DNA from: Geitlerinema sp. BBD 1991-9
Lineage (GTDB): Bacteria > Cyanobacteriota > Cyanobacteriia > Cyanobacteriales > Geitlerinemataceae
Direction of reading: 5' to 3'
Assembly (NCBI GenBank): GCA_001657325.1
Contig: LWRO01000018.1
Coordinates: 1-64,000 of the forward strand
DNA: 64,000 bases
Of the stretch, positions 39,076 to 48,054 are shown in pieces. Both the position numbers and the translations under genes were made by a program. Each line of letters starts with the position of its first letter. Position 1 is the stretch's first letter. The notes beneath the pieces are model-generated. The model ran no database searches and was not told the DNA's origin. It saw nothing but the letters and a program-made list of their open reading frames with translations.

Positions 39076-40962
39076 ATGGTACGCCCAAAACGCCTCAATG
39101 CAGTTGTTCCAATACTTTCAGAGATTTTAAAACGGTTCTGGCCGCAGATTGACCAGCAGCGAGGGGCGATCTTGCTGTCGTCGGTCTGTTTGCTGCTGGA
39201 AACGGCCATGCGATTACTCGAACCCTGGCCGCTCAAATTCATTTTCGATCGAATCATCCTACCGGGATTTGACGCGAACACCGCGAGGAGCTTTGCACTC
39301 GGGAATATCAACGCGATGGTACTCCTGACAACGCTCGCACTTGCATTAGTGACGATCTCGACCCTTCGCGGTGTTTTCGCCTATGTCAGTGCGGTGAAAA
39401 TGTCGATCGCGGCCACCCACGTCATGACGGAGATTCGATTTCGGCTGTACAGCCATCTCCAACACCTTTCGCTGTCGTTTCACAACCAAGCCAAAAGCGG
39501 CGATCTGATCGCTCGCGTCACCTACGATATCGAGCGCTTGCGAGAAGTGACCGTCGTGGCAATTCTGCCGCTTTTGACCAATCTCCTAACCCTCGTCGGG
39601 ATGTTGGGGGTGATGGTTTGGCTGAACTGGCAACTCGCACTCGTGGCGCTCGCCATTTTGCCCTTGTTTGCCCTCACCACGGCTCTGATGAGCCGAAAAA
39701 TTCAGAAAGTCGCCCGCAAACAGCGCAAACGAGAAGGGGCGATGGCAGCGACAGCGGCTGAAGCCATCAACGCGATCGAAGTCGTGCAAGCTCTGTCACT
39801 GCAAAATTTCTTGGAACAGGCGTTTGCCAGCCACAACCAAAAAAGTCTTCGAGACAGTGCCGCGTCTCAAAGGCTGCGAGCGGGACAAGAACGGACGATC
39901 GAAATTCTCGTAGCCGTTGCGACGGCTTTAGTGCTGTGGCGCGGGGTGCAACTCATTTTGACAGGAACCCTCACGCCGGGAGATTTATTAGTGTTCGTCA
40001 CCTATCTCAAAGTGGCGTTCAAACCGATGCGTCAGTTGGCGAAATATACCGGACAAATTGCCAAAGCCACCGCATCGGGAGAGCGAATTCTCGATTTACT
40101 CGATACAGTTCCCGAGGTTCGAGATTTGCGGGGTGCGCGTCCGGCTCCTCCGTTTCAGGGGGCGATACGCTTCGATCGCGTCAGTTTTGCCTACGACCTC
40201 AACTGTGAAACCCTCAAAGATCTCAACTTTGAGGTGCAGCCTGGTGAAGTCGTCGCCCTCGTCAGTCCGTCGGGGGGTGGAAAGTCCACGATCGCGAGTT
40301 TGCTGTTGCGCTTCTACGATCCCCAAGTCGGCAGTATTTCCATCGACGGACGGGATATCCGAGAATACACCCTGGCTTCGCTAAGACAGCAGATTACCAT
40401 CGTGCTGCAAGAGAGCGTTTTATTCGCCACGAGCGTTCGCAACAACATCGCCTACGGCTCGCTCGAAGCCTCGGACGACGAGATCGTCGCGGCGGCCAAG
40501 CTCGCGAACGCTCACGATTTCATCACGGCACTACCGCAAGGGTACGACACGATTTTGGGCGAACGCGGGGTGACGCTATCGGGCGGACAACGCCAGCGCA
40601 TTGCCATCGCGCGGGCGGCGGTTCGTCAAGCCCCGATCGCGATTTTGGACGAACCGACGACGGGGTTAGACCGTCATAACGAACGCGCGATCGATGAAGC
40701 ACTCGCTCGTCTCACGCGGGGGCGCACCACGTTTCTGATTTCCCACAACCTGCACGCTGTCGAACGGGTCGATCGAATTTTGTATCTCGAAGGCGGATCG
40801 ATCGTTGAATGTGGCACGCATCGGGAACTGTTACAACTCGGCGGCCGATATGCCAGTCTCTATCACTCGCAAACGCGGGAGCCGTCTACTTGTCAAGATC
40901 GAGATCGCGGAGAAAATTATCATGTCGTTACAGTTCGATCGCTCGAATCCTCTCGCGTTTGA
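39076..40962 (+). CDS. MsbA-like ABC exporter (fused membrane and ATPase domains)
   Basis: The 628-residue half-transporter has six membrane helices (about 35-345) and an ATPase domain: Walker A region SPSGGGKST, Q-loop QESVLF, signature LSGGQRQRIAIARA, Walker B AILDEPTTGLD, H-loop FLISHNLH. The first Walker A glycine (GxxGxGK) is Ser here, an uncommon change. Exporters of this form flip lipids, glycolipids or peptides. Its place after five glycosyltransferase genes suggests that it exports their product. The next gene starts inside its 3' end (40922), overlapping by 41 bases. Confidence 0.93.
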   Translation: MVRPKRLNAVVPILSEILKRFWPQIDQQRGAILLSSVCLLLETAMRLLEPWPLKFIFDRIILPGFDANTARSFALGNINAMVLLTTLALALVTISTLRGVFAYVSAVKMSIAATHVMTEIRFRLYSHLQHLSLSFHNQAKSGDLIARVTYDIERLREVTVVAILPLLTNLLTLVGMLGVMVWLNWQLALVALAILPLFALTTALMSRKIQKVARKQRKREGAMAATAAEAINAIEVVQALSLQNFLEQAFASHNQKSLRDSAASQRLRAGQERTIEILVAVATALVLWRGVQLILTGTLTPGDLLVFVTYLKVAFKPMRQLAKYTGQIAKATASGERILDLLDTVPEVRDLRGARPAPPFQGAIRFDRVSFAYDLNCETLKDLNFEVQPGEVVALVSPSGGGKSTIASLLLRFYDPQVGSISIDGRDIREYTLASLRQQITIVLQESVLFATSVRNNIAYGSLEASDDEIVAAAKLANAHDFITALPQGYDTILGERGVTLSGGQRQRIAIARAAVRQAPIAILDEPTTGLDRHNERAIDEALARLTRGRTTFLISHNLHAVERVDRILYLEGGSIVECGTHRELLQLGGRYASLYHSQTREPSTCQDRDRGENYHVVTVRSLESSRV

Positions 40963-42178
40963 AACCCCTTCCAACGCGATCCTCACCGCACGACTCCCCG
41001 CCCCCAAAACTCGCGTTGTTGTCGTGCGCCACGGCCGCAGCACCTACAACGAACAGGGTCGCTATCAAGGGAGTTCGGACGAAGCGGTGTTGACGGAAAA
41101 CGGGCGTGCGACGGCTCGCCAAGTCGGTATGAGTTTAAAAGGAGTATCCGTCGATGTGGTTTATACGAGTCCCCTTCAACGCGCTCGTGAAACTGTTCGC
41201 GAGATCTTAACGGCGATGGGAACCGCAGCGAACGAGATTCCCGTTCGGACGTGTGAGTCGTTGCGCGAAATCGACCTTCCAGCTTGGCAGGGACGGTTTT
41301 TTCAAGAGGTTCGCAAGCAGTTCGCAGACGATTATCGGTGTTGGAAACAGCGTCCGCACGAATTCCAAATGCCAGTTCGCACTGATGCGTTTCCGGAAGA
41401 TACGTCGGGGAGTTCAGAGACGGTCTCGATCGATCGAGATATCTGCTTTCCCGTGGTCGAATTGTACGAGCGCGTGCAGCGGTTTTGGCAAGACGTTCTC
41501 CCTCGCCACAGCGGCCAAACGTTGCTCGTAGTCGGTCACGGTGGAACGAACCACGCGCTCGTCAGTACGGCGATCGGTTTACCGCCTGCGTGTCACCATC
41601 GGCTGCAACAGTCTAATTGTGGTGTCAGTGTCTTGGATTTTTCTCGAGGTTCGCTCAGGCTGGCGCAGTTGCAAGCACTTAATTTGACAACGCCGTTCGG
41701 GGAAATGCTTCCGAAGTTAAAGGAAGGCAAACAAGGGTTGAGGATGCTACTCGTGCCTTCAGATGGGATGCAAAGCGATCGAATTCGACTGCTGGCGGAG
41801 TGTTTTCGTTCGACATCGATCGACTTCGGGATCTGTGACGATCGAGCAGATTCTCAATCGATCGCGGCCGAATTGCAGATCGATCGAGCGAACGGCATCC
41901 GATTCCAAGGGTTTCCGAAAAAGACGCTCCAAGCCTCGCCAAAAATCCTCGCGACTCAAAACCATCGATCGACCTCGTTGGTCACGGGTTTGGCAATCGC
42001 GCATAGTTCCGCTATCAAACGCCTTCTCGGGGAGGCGATCGACCTTCCCGCAACGCAACTTTGGCGACTCGATCTCCAGCCGGGAACGTTTAGCACCTTG
42101 CATTATCCTTCGATCGAGCATCCGCCGATTTTACAAGCTCTGAACATTGCCCCTAACCAACGACTCGCAGGGTTTTAA
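40922..42178 (+). CDS. Histidine phosphatase (phosphoglycerate mutase-like) with a second degenerate domain
   Basis: The 418-residue protein starts at ATG 40922, with GGAGA about ten bases upstream; an in-frame upstream start (40805) lies deep inside the exporter gene. The first domain has the phospho-acceptor VVRHGRSTYNEQGRYQG (His37) and the second catalytic histidine VVGHGGTNHAL (His206). From about residue 255 a second region again looks like a PGM-fold half (ending LPATQLWRLDLQPGTFSTLHY) but lacks the RHG motif. It is the last gene of the glycosyltransferase/exporter locus, overlapping the exporter gene by 41 bases. It may dephosphorylate a sugar or lipid phosphate in that pathway. Confidence 0.88.
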   Translation: MSLQFDRSNPLAFETPSNAILTARLPAPKTRVVVVRHGRSTYNEQGRYQGSSDEAVLTENGRATARQVGMSLKGVSVDVVYTSPLQRARETVREILTAMGTAANEIPVRTCESLREIDLPAWQGRFFQEVRKQFADDYRCWKQRPHEFQMPVRTDAFPEDTSGSSETVSIDRDICFPVVELYERVQRFWQDVLPRHSGQTLLVVGHGGTNHALVSTAIGLPPACHHRLQQSNCGVSVLDFSRGSLRLAQLQALNLTTPFGEMLPKLKEGKQGLRMLLVPSDGMQSDRIRLLAECFRSTSIDFGICDDRADSQSIAAELQIDRANGIRFQGFPKKTLQASPKILATQNHRSTSLVTGLAIAHSSAIKRLLGEAIDLPATQLWRLDLQPGTFSTLHYPSIEHPPILQALNIAPNQRLAGF

Positions 42179-42217
42179 CCTTCTAGAGCAGCGGTACAAA
42201 AGAGTACAAAAGTGCTT

Positions 42218-42282
42218 GGTGCGTTACGCGAAAATCTCATTAACTGGATTTCCCACCTATTTTTCGCCCGCGTAACACACCC
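42218..42282. repeat. Imperfect inverted repeat (miniature palindromic element)
   Basis: GGTGCGTTACGCG at 42218-42230 and CGCGTAACACACC at about 42270-42282 are inverted with one mismatch; the flanking AAAA and TTTT extend the symmetry. GGTGCGTTA/TAACRCACC ends are a familiar form of small interspersed elements in cyanobacteria. The 292-base gap before the porin gene otherwise holds only the STRR array. Confidence 0.65.
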
Positions 42283-42323
42283 TACCATTACCCCTGACTT
42301 CTGTACTGGCGCTCTAGCAACGG

Positions 42324-42365
42324 GTGACTGGTGACTGGTGACTGGTGACTGGTGACTGGTGACTG
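42324..42365. repeat. Heptanucleotide tandem array, 6 units
   Basis: Six perfect copies of GTGACTG, the reverse complement of the CAGTCAC unit of the array at 20023. It lies between the histidine phosphatase and porin genes. Confidence 0.93.
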
Positions 42366-42470
42366 TCTAAACCTTATTAACGAGAGCGTCTAAAATCCTG
42401 TTGCGTTTTGACCGCAAAGAGCGCTACGGGCGAGAGTAAAACAGAAATTCTTTGAGCTGAATTCGCATTA

Positions 42471-44141
42471 ATGAAATCGCTAATGAATTCACCGATTTGT
42501 CAATCTCTATTAGCGATTTATATCAGTTTTGGACTCTTTCCGGCAATGGCTGTTTGGGCGCAGGAGTATCCGCCCCTCGACGAGAAAATTCTTGAAGGTT
42601 CTACAATATCGATCGAGCCTTCAGACACCGCTCTCTCCATAGAAGATTGGTTAGAACAGCTCGATCGATACGCTCGTGAAAACACCCGACGCGATGGGAC
42701 GTTCTCGACGGCTCGTCCGATGAGTCGGGTTCCCTCGGTTTCCCAACTCGCAGATACAGAACTCGAGGCGTGGGGCGAACGAGATGTCGAGTCTTTACGC
42801 AACATCTACGAGTGCGTTGTCGGATATCCTGACGGAACCTATCGTGGCGATCGATCGCTATCTCGAAACGAGTTCGCTTCGGGGATGTCGGATTGTCTTA
42901 ATTTTATCGAAGACGCGATTGCAATTGCCGATGGCGTAACGGCTTTGGAAGAACTTCAGGGTCAACTCACAGACGAACTGGCCACGTTAGAAGCAGATGT
43001 CGATCGATTGACGTTTCGGACTCGCAATCAATTTTCAACGACCACAATTGTCGGGGGGCGAGTTGTCTTGGCGGCGATCGATGTCTTCGGGGACGATCTC
43101 GACGTCAGTACGACACTCGGCGAAAGAGTTTCACTCAACTTTGACACGAGTTTTACCGGACGAGATCGTCTGAGAACGAGTTTGAAAGCGGGAAATATCG
43201 CCCGGCTCGATCGAATTACAACCGCGAACGGATTGCGTTTAAACGACTTGCGTGTCGGATTCGATACCAATACGGAAAACGAACTAGAAATTGATTTAAA
43301 CTATCGCTTTGCTATTGGAGATAACATCACGATTCGAGTTGGAGCGAGTGGAGTCTCGCTCAACGAGTTTACGGATGTCGTCAATCCATTTTTATCGAGT
43401 AGTAACGGAGCTGTTTCTCGCTTTGCGAGACGCAATCCAATTTATCGAATTCCCGATACAGAGGCGGGAATCGGTGCGAGGATTCAGTTGAGTGATGAGT
43501 TCAGTCTCGATGTGGGATACGCGGCGGGTGAAGCTGGAGATCCTCGAAATGGCGGCGGCTTGTTCGATGGGAATTACGGGGCGATCGCACAGTTAACTCT
43601 TGCGCCGATCGATCGGCTGACGCTGGGGTTGACGTATATCCATGCCTATGCAGGTGAAGGAGACGGAATCGCCACGGGAACGGGGAGTCATGCAGCGGAG
43701 TTGAGCGAAATCGGACAGTTGGAGCTAGAACGTCCCGTTGTGTCCAACTCCTATGGTGTTGCGGTCAGTTATCGCCTCTTCGATCGCGCGATCGTGGGTG
43801 GATGGGTCGGTTATACAGCAGCGCGGGCGATCGGTGTGGGCGATGCTGAGGTTTGGAATTGGGCGGTGACGCTGACGTTCCCAGATTTGGGCGGGGACGG
43901 AAATTTAGGAGGATTCGCGATCGGAATGCAACCTCGCCTGACGGGAACGAGTTCGGGATTGAGATCGATCGGACAGTTTCGCGATCGAGATGTGGGGTTA
44001 CATTTGGAAGGATTTTATCGATACGAAATATCTGACAATATCGTCGTTACACCCGGCGTAATTTGGTTGACAGCTCCCAACCACGATGAAACGAATGCAG
44101 ATGCGATCGTGGTCGTGCTTCGGACAGTCTTCCAGTTTTGA
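42471..44141 (+). CDS. SLH-OprB-type outer-membrane (iron uptake) porin
   Basis: The 556-residue protein has a signal peptide (to about MAVWAQ, residue 31). The SVSQLADTELEAWGERDVES, GYPDGTYRGDRSLSRNEFASG region (about 88-140) is the single SLH domain that anchors these porins to peptidoglycan-bound polymer. A short coiled coil follows (LQGQLTDELATLEADVDRL), then a beta-barrel to the C-terminal aromatic residue (VVLRTVFQF), as needed for outer-membrane assembly. The family includes SomA/SomB and proteins annotated as iron-uptake or carbohydrate porins. The start ATG 42471 has a second ATG 12 bases later. It stands alone, flanked by repeats upstream and a convergent TPR-CHAT gene. Confidence 0.9.
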   Translation: MKSLMNSPICQSLLAIYISFGLFPAMAVWAQEYPPLDEKILEGSTISIEPSDTALSIEDWLEQLDRYARENTRRDGTFSTARPMSRVPSVSQLADTELEAWGERDVESLRNIYECVVGYPDGTYRGDRSLSRNEFASGMSDCLNFIEDAIAIADGVTALEELQGQLTDELATLEADVDRLTFRTRNQFSTTTIVGGRVVLAAIDVFGDDLDVSTTLGERVSLNFDTSFTGRDRLRTSLKAGNIARLDRITTANGLRLNDLRVGFDTNTENELEIDLNYRFAIGDNITIRVGASGVSLNEFTDVVNPFLSSSNGAVSRFARRNPIYRIPDTEAGIGARIQLSDEFSLDVGYAAGEAGDPRNGGGLFDGNYGAIAQLTLAPIDRLTLGLTYIHAYAGEGDGIATGTGSHAAELSEIGQLELERPVVSNSYGVAVSYRLFDRAIVGGWVGYTAARAIGVGDAEVWNWAVTLTFPDLGGDGNLGGFAIGMQPRLTGTSSGLRSIGQFRDRDVGLHLEGFYRYEISDNIVVTPGVIWLTAPNHDETNADAIVVVLRTVFQF

Positions 44142-44286
44142 TCGGGGGAGACTCGCGATTTTCGCGCTGAATGGTAGCTTGAATTGTCGTCGTGCTTCGA
44201 TCGATCGTGGGTATAGCGTTGACTCGAGTGCCGGAAAAATGTTCGCGTCCCACTGATGTTCGCGTCCCACTAATGTTCGTGTTCCA

Positions 44287-47200
44287 CTAACGCCACTCTC
44301 CCTGAAATACGAATGCTGCCCAGTAAAACGGTTTCCGCCATTCGCGATTGCTTTCGTCCTGCCACATCTGCAACTGTGCTGCTCGCAACGCTTGAGATGG
44401 GGTCATGCCTTCGTCTAAATAGTTCTGGTAAAACTGTTCCATCAAATGGGCGGTCGATGCATCGGAAACACTCCACAACGACGCAATTAACCGCGAGGTT
44501 CCTGCCTGGAAAAACCCCCGTGTCAAACCCACGATCCCTTCTCCGCGAACGTCATCGCCAATGGCAGTTTGACAGGCACTCAATACCACTAACTCGGCGG
44601 GCAAATTGAGGTTGTAAATGTCGTGTAAGCGCAAGTAGCCGTCTTGAGGATTTCCCGCTTCGTCGACTAGGGACAAGGCTAAAGCCGACAGACGGGGGTT
44701 CGCTTCGTCGAAACAGCCGTGAGTCGCGAAATGAACGATGCGATAGTTGCTGAGGGTGTCGCTGGTTACGAGTTGTCGATTTGCATCGAACTCCAGTGCG
44801 AGAAGGCTTTCAGCGGGAGACACCAATGCCGTAACGGTTTCGGCTTCAACGCTCGTTCCAGGGAGTCGTCGCGGTGTGGTGGAATAGCAGGTTCCTCGTG
44901 GGATCGTTGTGTTTCCACTGCGTAGCGTAGCGCGAGGGTCGTCTTCTCCACCGAAAACGGGATCGGCGATAACCGCCAGGGTTTTCGGGGCGCTCGATCG
45001 AGTATCGTTCGAGCGATTTTCGTCGAACTGACGCACTGTCGCCACCATGGAAGCCGATGGTGCGTTGACGATTTCGTGGGTGGCCAAGAGGGGAATATAA
45101 TCTTCTCGTCCTGGGGTGGCGAGGACGGTAAACGGAATCGTTTGTAAGATGCCATCCGCCACAACAAGCAAGCGTTTGTCACCGAGACGATCGACAACGG
45201 GAGCGAGAACGGCATCTGTCAGAGGGCGTGCGGCGTTTGCCAAATCGCGAGTTCCAGCATAGGGATCGGAGAGAACGCGGCGCAGATCTCGCACGAGGGC
45301 TTCGATATCCGTGCGTTTGGGCAGTTCGTAACTCGACATCGAGTCGGTCGTCACCACCCACAAATAACTGCGATTGCGGCCGAGACTATATTGCAACAGT
45401 AGCGTTTCGTCGTCTAGCACCTCCCGTCGCACATCTTCGAGCGTTAGGGGTTCGGGGTATTCGATCGATGCGACAGCGGGACTGGTTTGGCGGATCTCGG
45501 CTTCAATTTGTTGCAGTTGGGTTTCGAGTTGTTGAATGTCACGGCGAATGTTGGCGATGGCAGTTTCGGACGGCGTGCCATCACTCCAAAGTTCCTGCTG
45601 TCGGAGTGCTGCGGCGTTGAGTGAAGCCCGTAGATCGCGCTCTCGATCGAGGAGTTCTGGAGGAATGCCGCGACGCAGATTCACGTCCGCTTCGGCGAGG
45701 AGTTCGAGGAGAGAGCGGGCCCGGGCCCGCTCGCTAACATGAAAGGCTCGATCGTCGTAGCCGGCATCGGGTTGTTGTCGGTGTAACTCCATTAACAGCT
45801 CGATGTAGAAGCTGTAGGTATCTTGCACGCTGGCGAAGTAAGAGGTGCGGAGTTCGCTACTGGCAACGTTCGCGCGGAGATCTTCGAGAATGGTAACGGC
45901 CGCGTGCATCTGCGTTATCGCTTCTTCGAGATTGCCCACCCTATAGTACGTAAGGGCAAGGTTTTTCAGGGTAGTGGCTTCCCCCGATCGATCGCCAACT
46001 TCCCGATAAATGCTCAGTGCTTGGCGATAAGATGCCAGGGCTTGTTGGGGTTGCTGTAAGCGACTTGAGATGTAACCGAGGTTATTTAAAACCGTGCCTT
46101 CTCCGGTTCGATCGCCGACTTCTCGATGAAGGCTCAAAGCTCGATCGTAATAGTCCCGTGCTTGCTGAAACTGTTCTAAATCACTGTAAAGCAAGCCGAG
46201 TTGGCTGAGCGAGATCGCTTCTCTCGGCCGATTTCCGATGTCTTGAAAAATGCTGAGAGCTTGGCGATACAAGGTCTCACTTTGTTGAGACTGTCCCTCG
46301 TTCTCATACACGATCCGACCGAGGTTGTTGAGTGCAATCGCTTCTCCCTCTCGATTGCCAACTTCTCGATAGATGGTTAAAGCTCGATCGTAAAAATCGA
46401 AAGCGCGTTGAAGCTGTCCGAGAATGTGATAAATCCTTCCGAGATTGTTCGACGTTGTGGCTTCACTACTTCGATTTCCTACTTCCCGAACGATGACTAA
46501 GGCCCGATCGAAAAAATCTAAAGCCTGCTGGAATTCGCCTAAGTCTTGGTGAACCACGCCGAGATTACTCAAGAGAATGGCTTCAGTGTTTCGATCGCCT
46601 ATCGCTTGACAAATCGATAGGGCGCGGTTGTGGTAGTCCAGAGCTAGCCGTAGTTGTCCGCCCAGTCGGTAAACATCACCGATATTGTTGAGCGTAATGG
46701 CTTCGCGTCTTCGAGCGCCAAGTTCTTGGTGAACGGCCAGCGCCCGTTCGTGATACTCCAATGCACGTGAAAGCTGTCCCAAGGTTGTGTAAGCCGCACC
46801 GATATTACCGAGCGTAATTGCTTCAACGCGGCGGTTTCCCTCGGCTTGTAAAATCGGTATCGCTCGCTCGTAATGTTCTAAGGCACGTTGAGGTTCTCCG
46901 AAGCTGTCGTACACTAAGCCAATGTTGTTGAGTATTGTGGCAACCTCCAATCGATCTCCGAGTTCCTGCTGGAGTGCCAGCGCTCGATCGTAGTACGCTA
47001 AGGCTTGCTGGGGCTGTCCCAAGGTGTTGTAAGCCGCACCGATATTACCAAGCGTAATTGCTTCAACAGAACGGTTACCAGTGTTTTGGAAAATCGGTAG
47101 CGCTCGCTCGTAATACTCTAAGGCGCGTTGGGGTTCTCCGAGATCGGAGTACACCAAGCCGATGTTGTTGAGTATTGTCGCAATCCCCAATCGATCGCCG

Positions 47201-47577
47201 CCTCGTTCGCGAAGGAGTAAAGCTTGGTTGTAGAATTCAAGGGCGCGTTGGGGTTCTCCAAGTCGATAGCATACGATCGCCAGCAAGACTAAAGCATTGG
47301 CTTCTTCAAGGGGTTGTCCGAGTTCGCGATACAGCTCGACAGCTCGTTCCCAAGGTTCGATCGACTGTTGTAGTGCGTCTGGGGTTCCTTGTTGATAGAG
47401 TTGCCAGCCTTCATCAAAGTATCGATCGACTTCCGTTTGCAGGTCTTCTCGAACCCACAGTGTTCGATCGATTTCCGGTGTTTTAGAGGATGTTGCCACA
47501 GCGGCTCGATCGGCAATTCCCCAGCTCAGTATTCCCAAAACCGTTAATACAACAAGTTTCGTTGATTTAGACGACAT
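44287..47577 (-). CDS. Exported TPR-CHAT (caspase-fold protease) protein
   Basis: The 1,096-residue protein starts with a signal peptide (KLVVLTVLGILSWGIADRAAVA). Residues about 60-620 hold some 13 TPR-like repeats of 40 residues (consensus EAITLNNIGxVYxxLGQxQxALxYYxRAL). A coiled linker follows, and the CHAT domain occupies about 780-1,096. The caspase-type dyad is intact: His953 in HFATHGCFDEA and Cys1002 in VLSACQTAIGDD. CHAT domains are clan CD peptidases related to separase and caspases. I chose ATG 47577; GTG 47595 would add six residues. A signal peptide implies periplasmic or surface location. Substrate unknown. Confidence 0.92.
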   Translation of the reverse strand: MSSKSTKLVVLTVLGILSWGIADRAAVATSSKTPEIDRTLWVREDLQTEVDRYFDEGWQLYQQGTPDALQQSIEPWERAVELYRELGQPLEEANALVLLAIVCYRLGEPQRALEFYNQALLLRERGGDRLGIATILNNIGLVYSDLGEPQRALEYYERALPIFQNTGNRSVEAITLGNIGAAYNTLGQPQQALAYYDRALALQQELGDRLEVATILNNIGLVYDSFGEPQRALEHYERAIPILQAEGNRRVEAITLGNIGAAYTTLGQLSRALEYHERALAVHQELGARRREAITLNNIGDVYRLGGQLRLALDYHNRALSICQAIGDRNTEAILLSNLGVVHQDLGEFQQALDFFDRALVIVREVGNRSSEATTSNNLGRIYHILGQLQRAFDFYDRALTIYREVGNREGEAIALNNLGRIVYENEGQSQQSETLYRQALSIFQDIGNRPREAISLSQLGLLYSDLEQFQQARDYYDRALSLHREVGDRTGEGTVLNNLGYISSRLQQPQQALASYRQALSIYREVGDRSGEATTLKNLALTYYRVGNLEEAITQMHAAVTILEDLRANVASSELRTSYFASVQDTYSFYIELLMELHRQQPDAGYDDRAFHVSERARARSLLELLAEADVNLRRGIPPELLDRERDLRASLNAAALRQQELWSDGTPSETAIANIRRDIQQLETQLQQIEAEIRQTSPAVASIEYPEPLTLEDVRREVLDDETLLLQYSLGRNRSYLWVVTTDSMSSYELPKRTDIEALVRDLRRVLSDPYAGTRDLANAARPLTDAVLAPVVDRLGDKRLLVVADGILQTIPFTVLATPGREDYIPLLATHEIVNAPSASMVATVRQFDENRSNDTRSSAPKTLAVIADPVFGGEDDPRATLRSGNTTIPRGTCYSTTPRRLPGTSVEAETVTALVSPAESLLALEFDANRQLVTSDTLSNYRIVHFATHGCFDEANPRLSALALSLVDEAGNPQDGYLRLHDIYNLNLPAELVVLSACQTAIGDDVRGEGIVGLTRGFFQAGTSRLIASLWSVSDASTAHLMEQFYQNYLDEGMTPSQALRAAQLQMWQDESNREWRKPFYWAAFVFQGEWR

Positions 47578-48027
47578 TTTGGCTCGCTCTCTCACTGGGC
47601 GTCTCTTTTATTCGATATTGTCGAAGATAAACTTCTTATCAGAACTGAATTTTTTGACGCTACTTGTAACCGAGGATCGATTTCAAATTTACAAAGCATT
47701 GACTTTTAAAGCAGTCTCAATCGATCGAACGATGAAATCTACTAAAACACATATATCTAAAAACCAGATATATTTCACGTTTTTTAACGAGATCGAACAT
47801 CACAAACAAAAATAAAAGAGACTGCCAAATAATATCGATTATATTTCTTGTTTAACTTCCAGGGTTGTGCAGCAGTCAGAGAGGAAGCGAGCAAGGAAAG
47901 TTTAGAGAAAATATTATAATATAATGCCATAAAAATGACTGAAAATTTGATTAAAAAAATCAAAGACTCGCATGAAAATCAACCAAACCCAGAAAAGACT
48001 AGCACCCAGACATCTTTGAATCTTTTA
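47578..48027. other. AT-rich intergenic region upstream of the TPR-CHAT gene
   Basis: 450 bases with the promoter of the TPR-CHAT gene and a candidate 39-codon frame near its far end. TATAAT at 47915-47920 is a good -10 candidate on the plus strand. No other gene is supported. Confidence 0.55.
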
Positions 48028-48054
48028 TCACAATCCTGGCAGATCTTCAGTTGA
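47935..48054 (+). CDS. Possible 39-residue protein, unknown
   Basis: ATG 47935 to TGA 48052-48054 encodes a polar, Lys/Asn/Gln-rich peptide starting MTENLIKKIKDSHENQPNPE. TATAAT ends 15 bases before the ATG, so a transcript would be nearly leaderless; there is no Shine-Dalgarno sequence. The last 27 bases overlap the 3' end of the convergent broken lipoprotein gene. I recognise no family. Confidence 0.22.
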   Translation: MTENLIKKIKDSHENQPNPEKTSTQTSLNLLSQSWQIFS

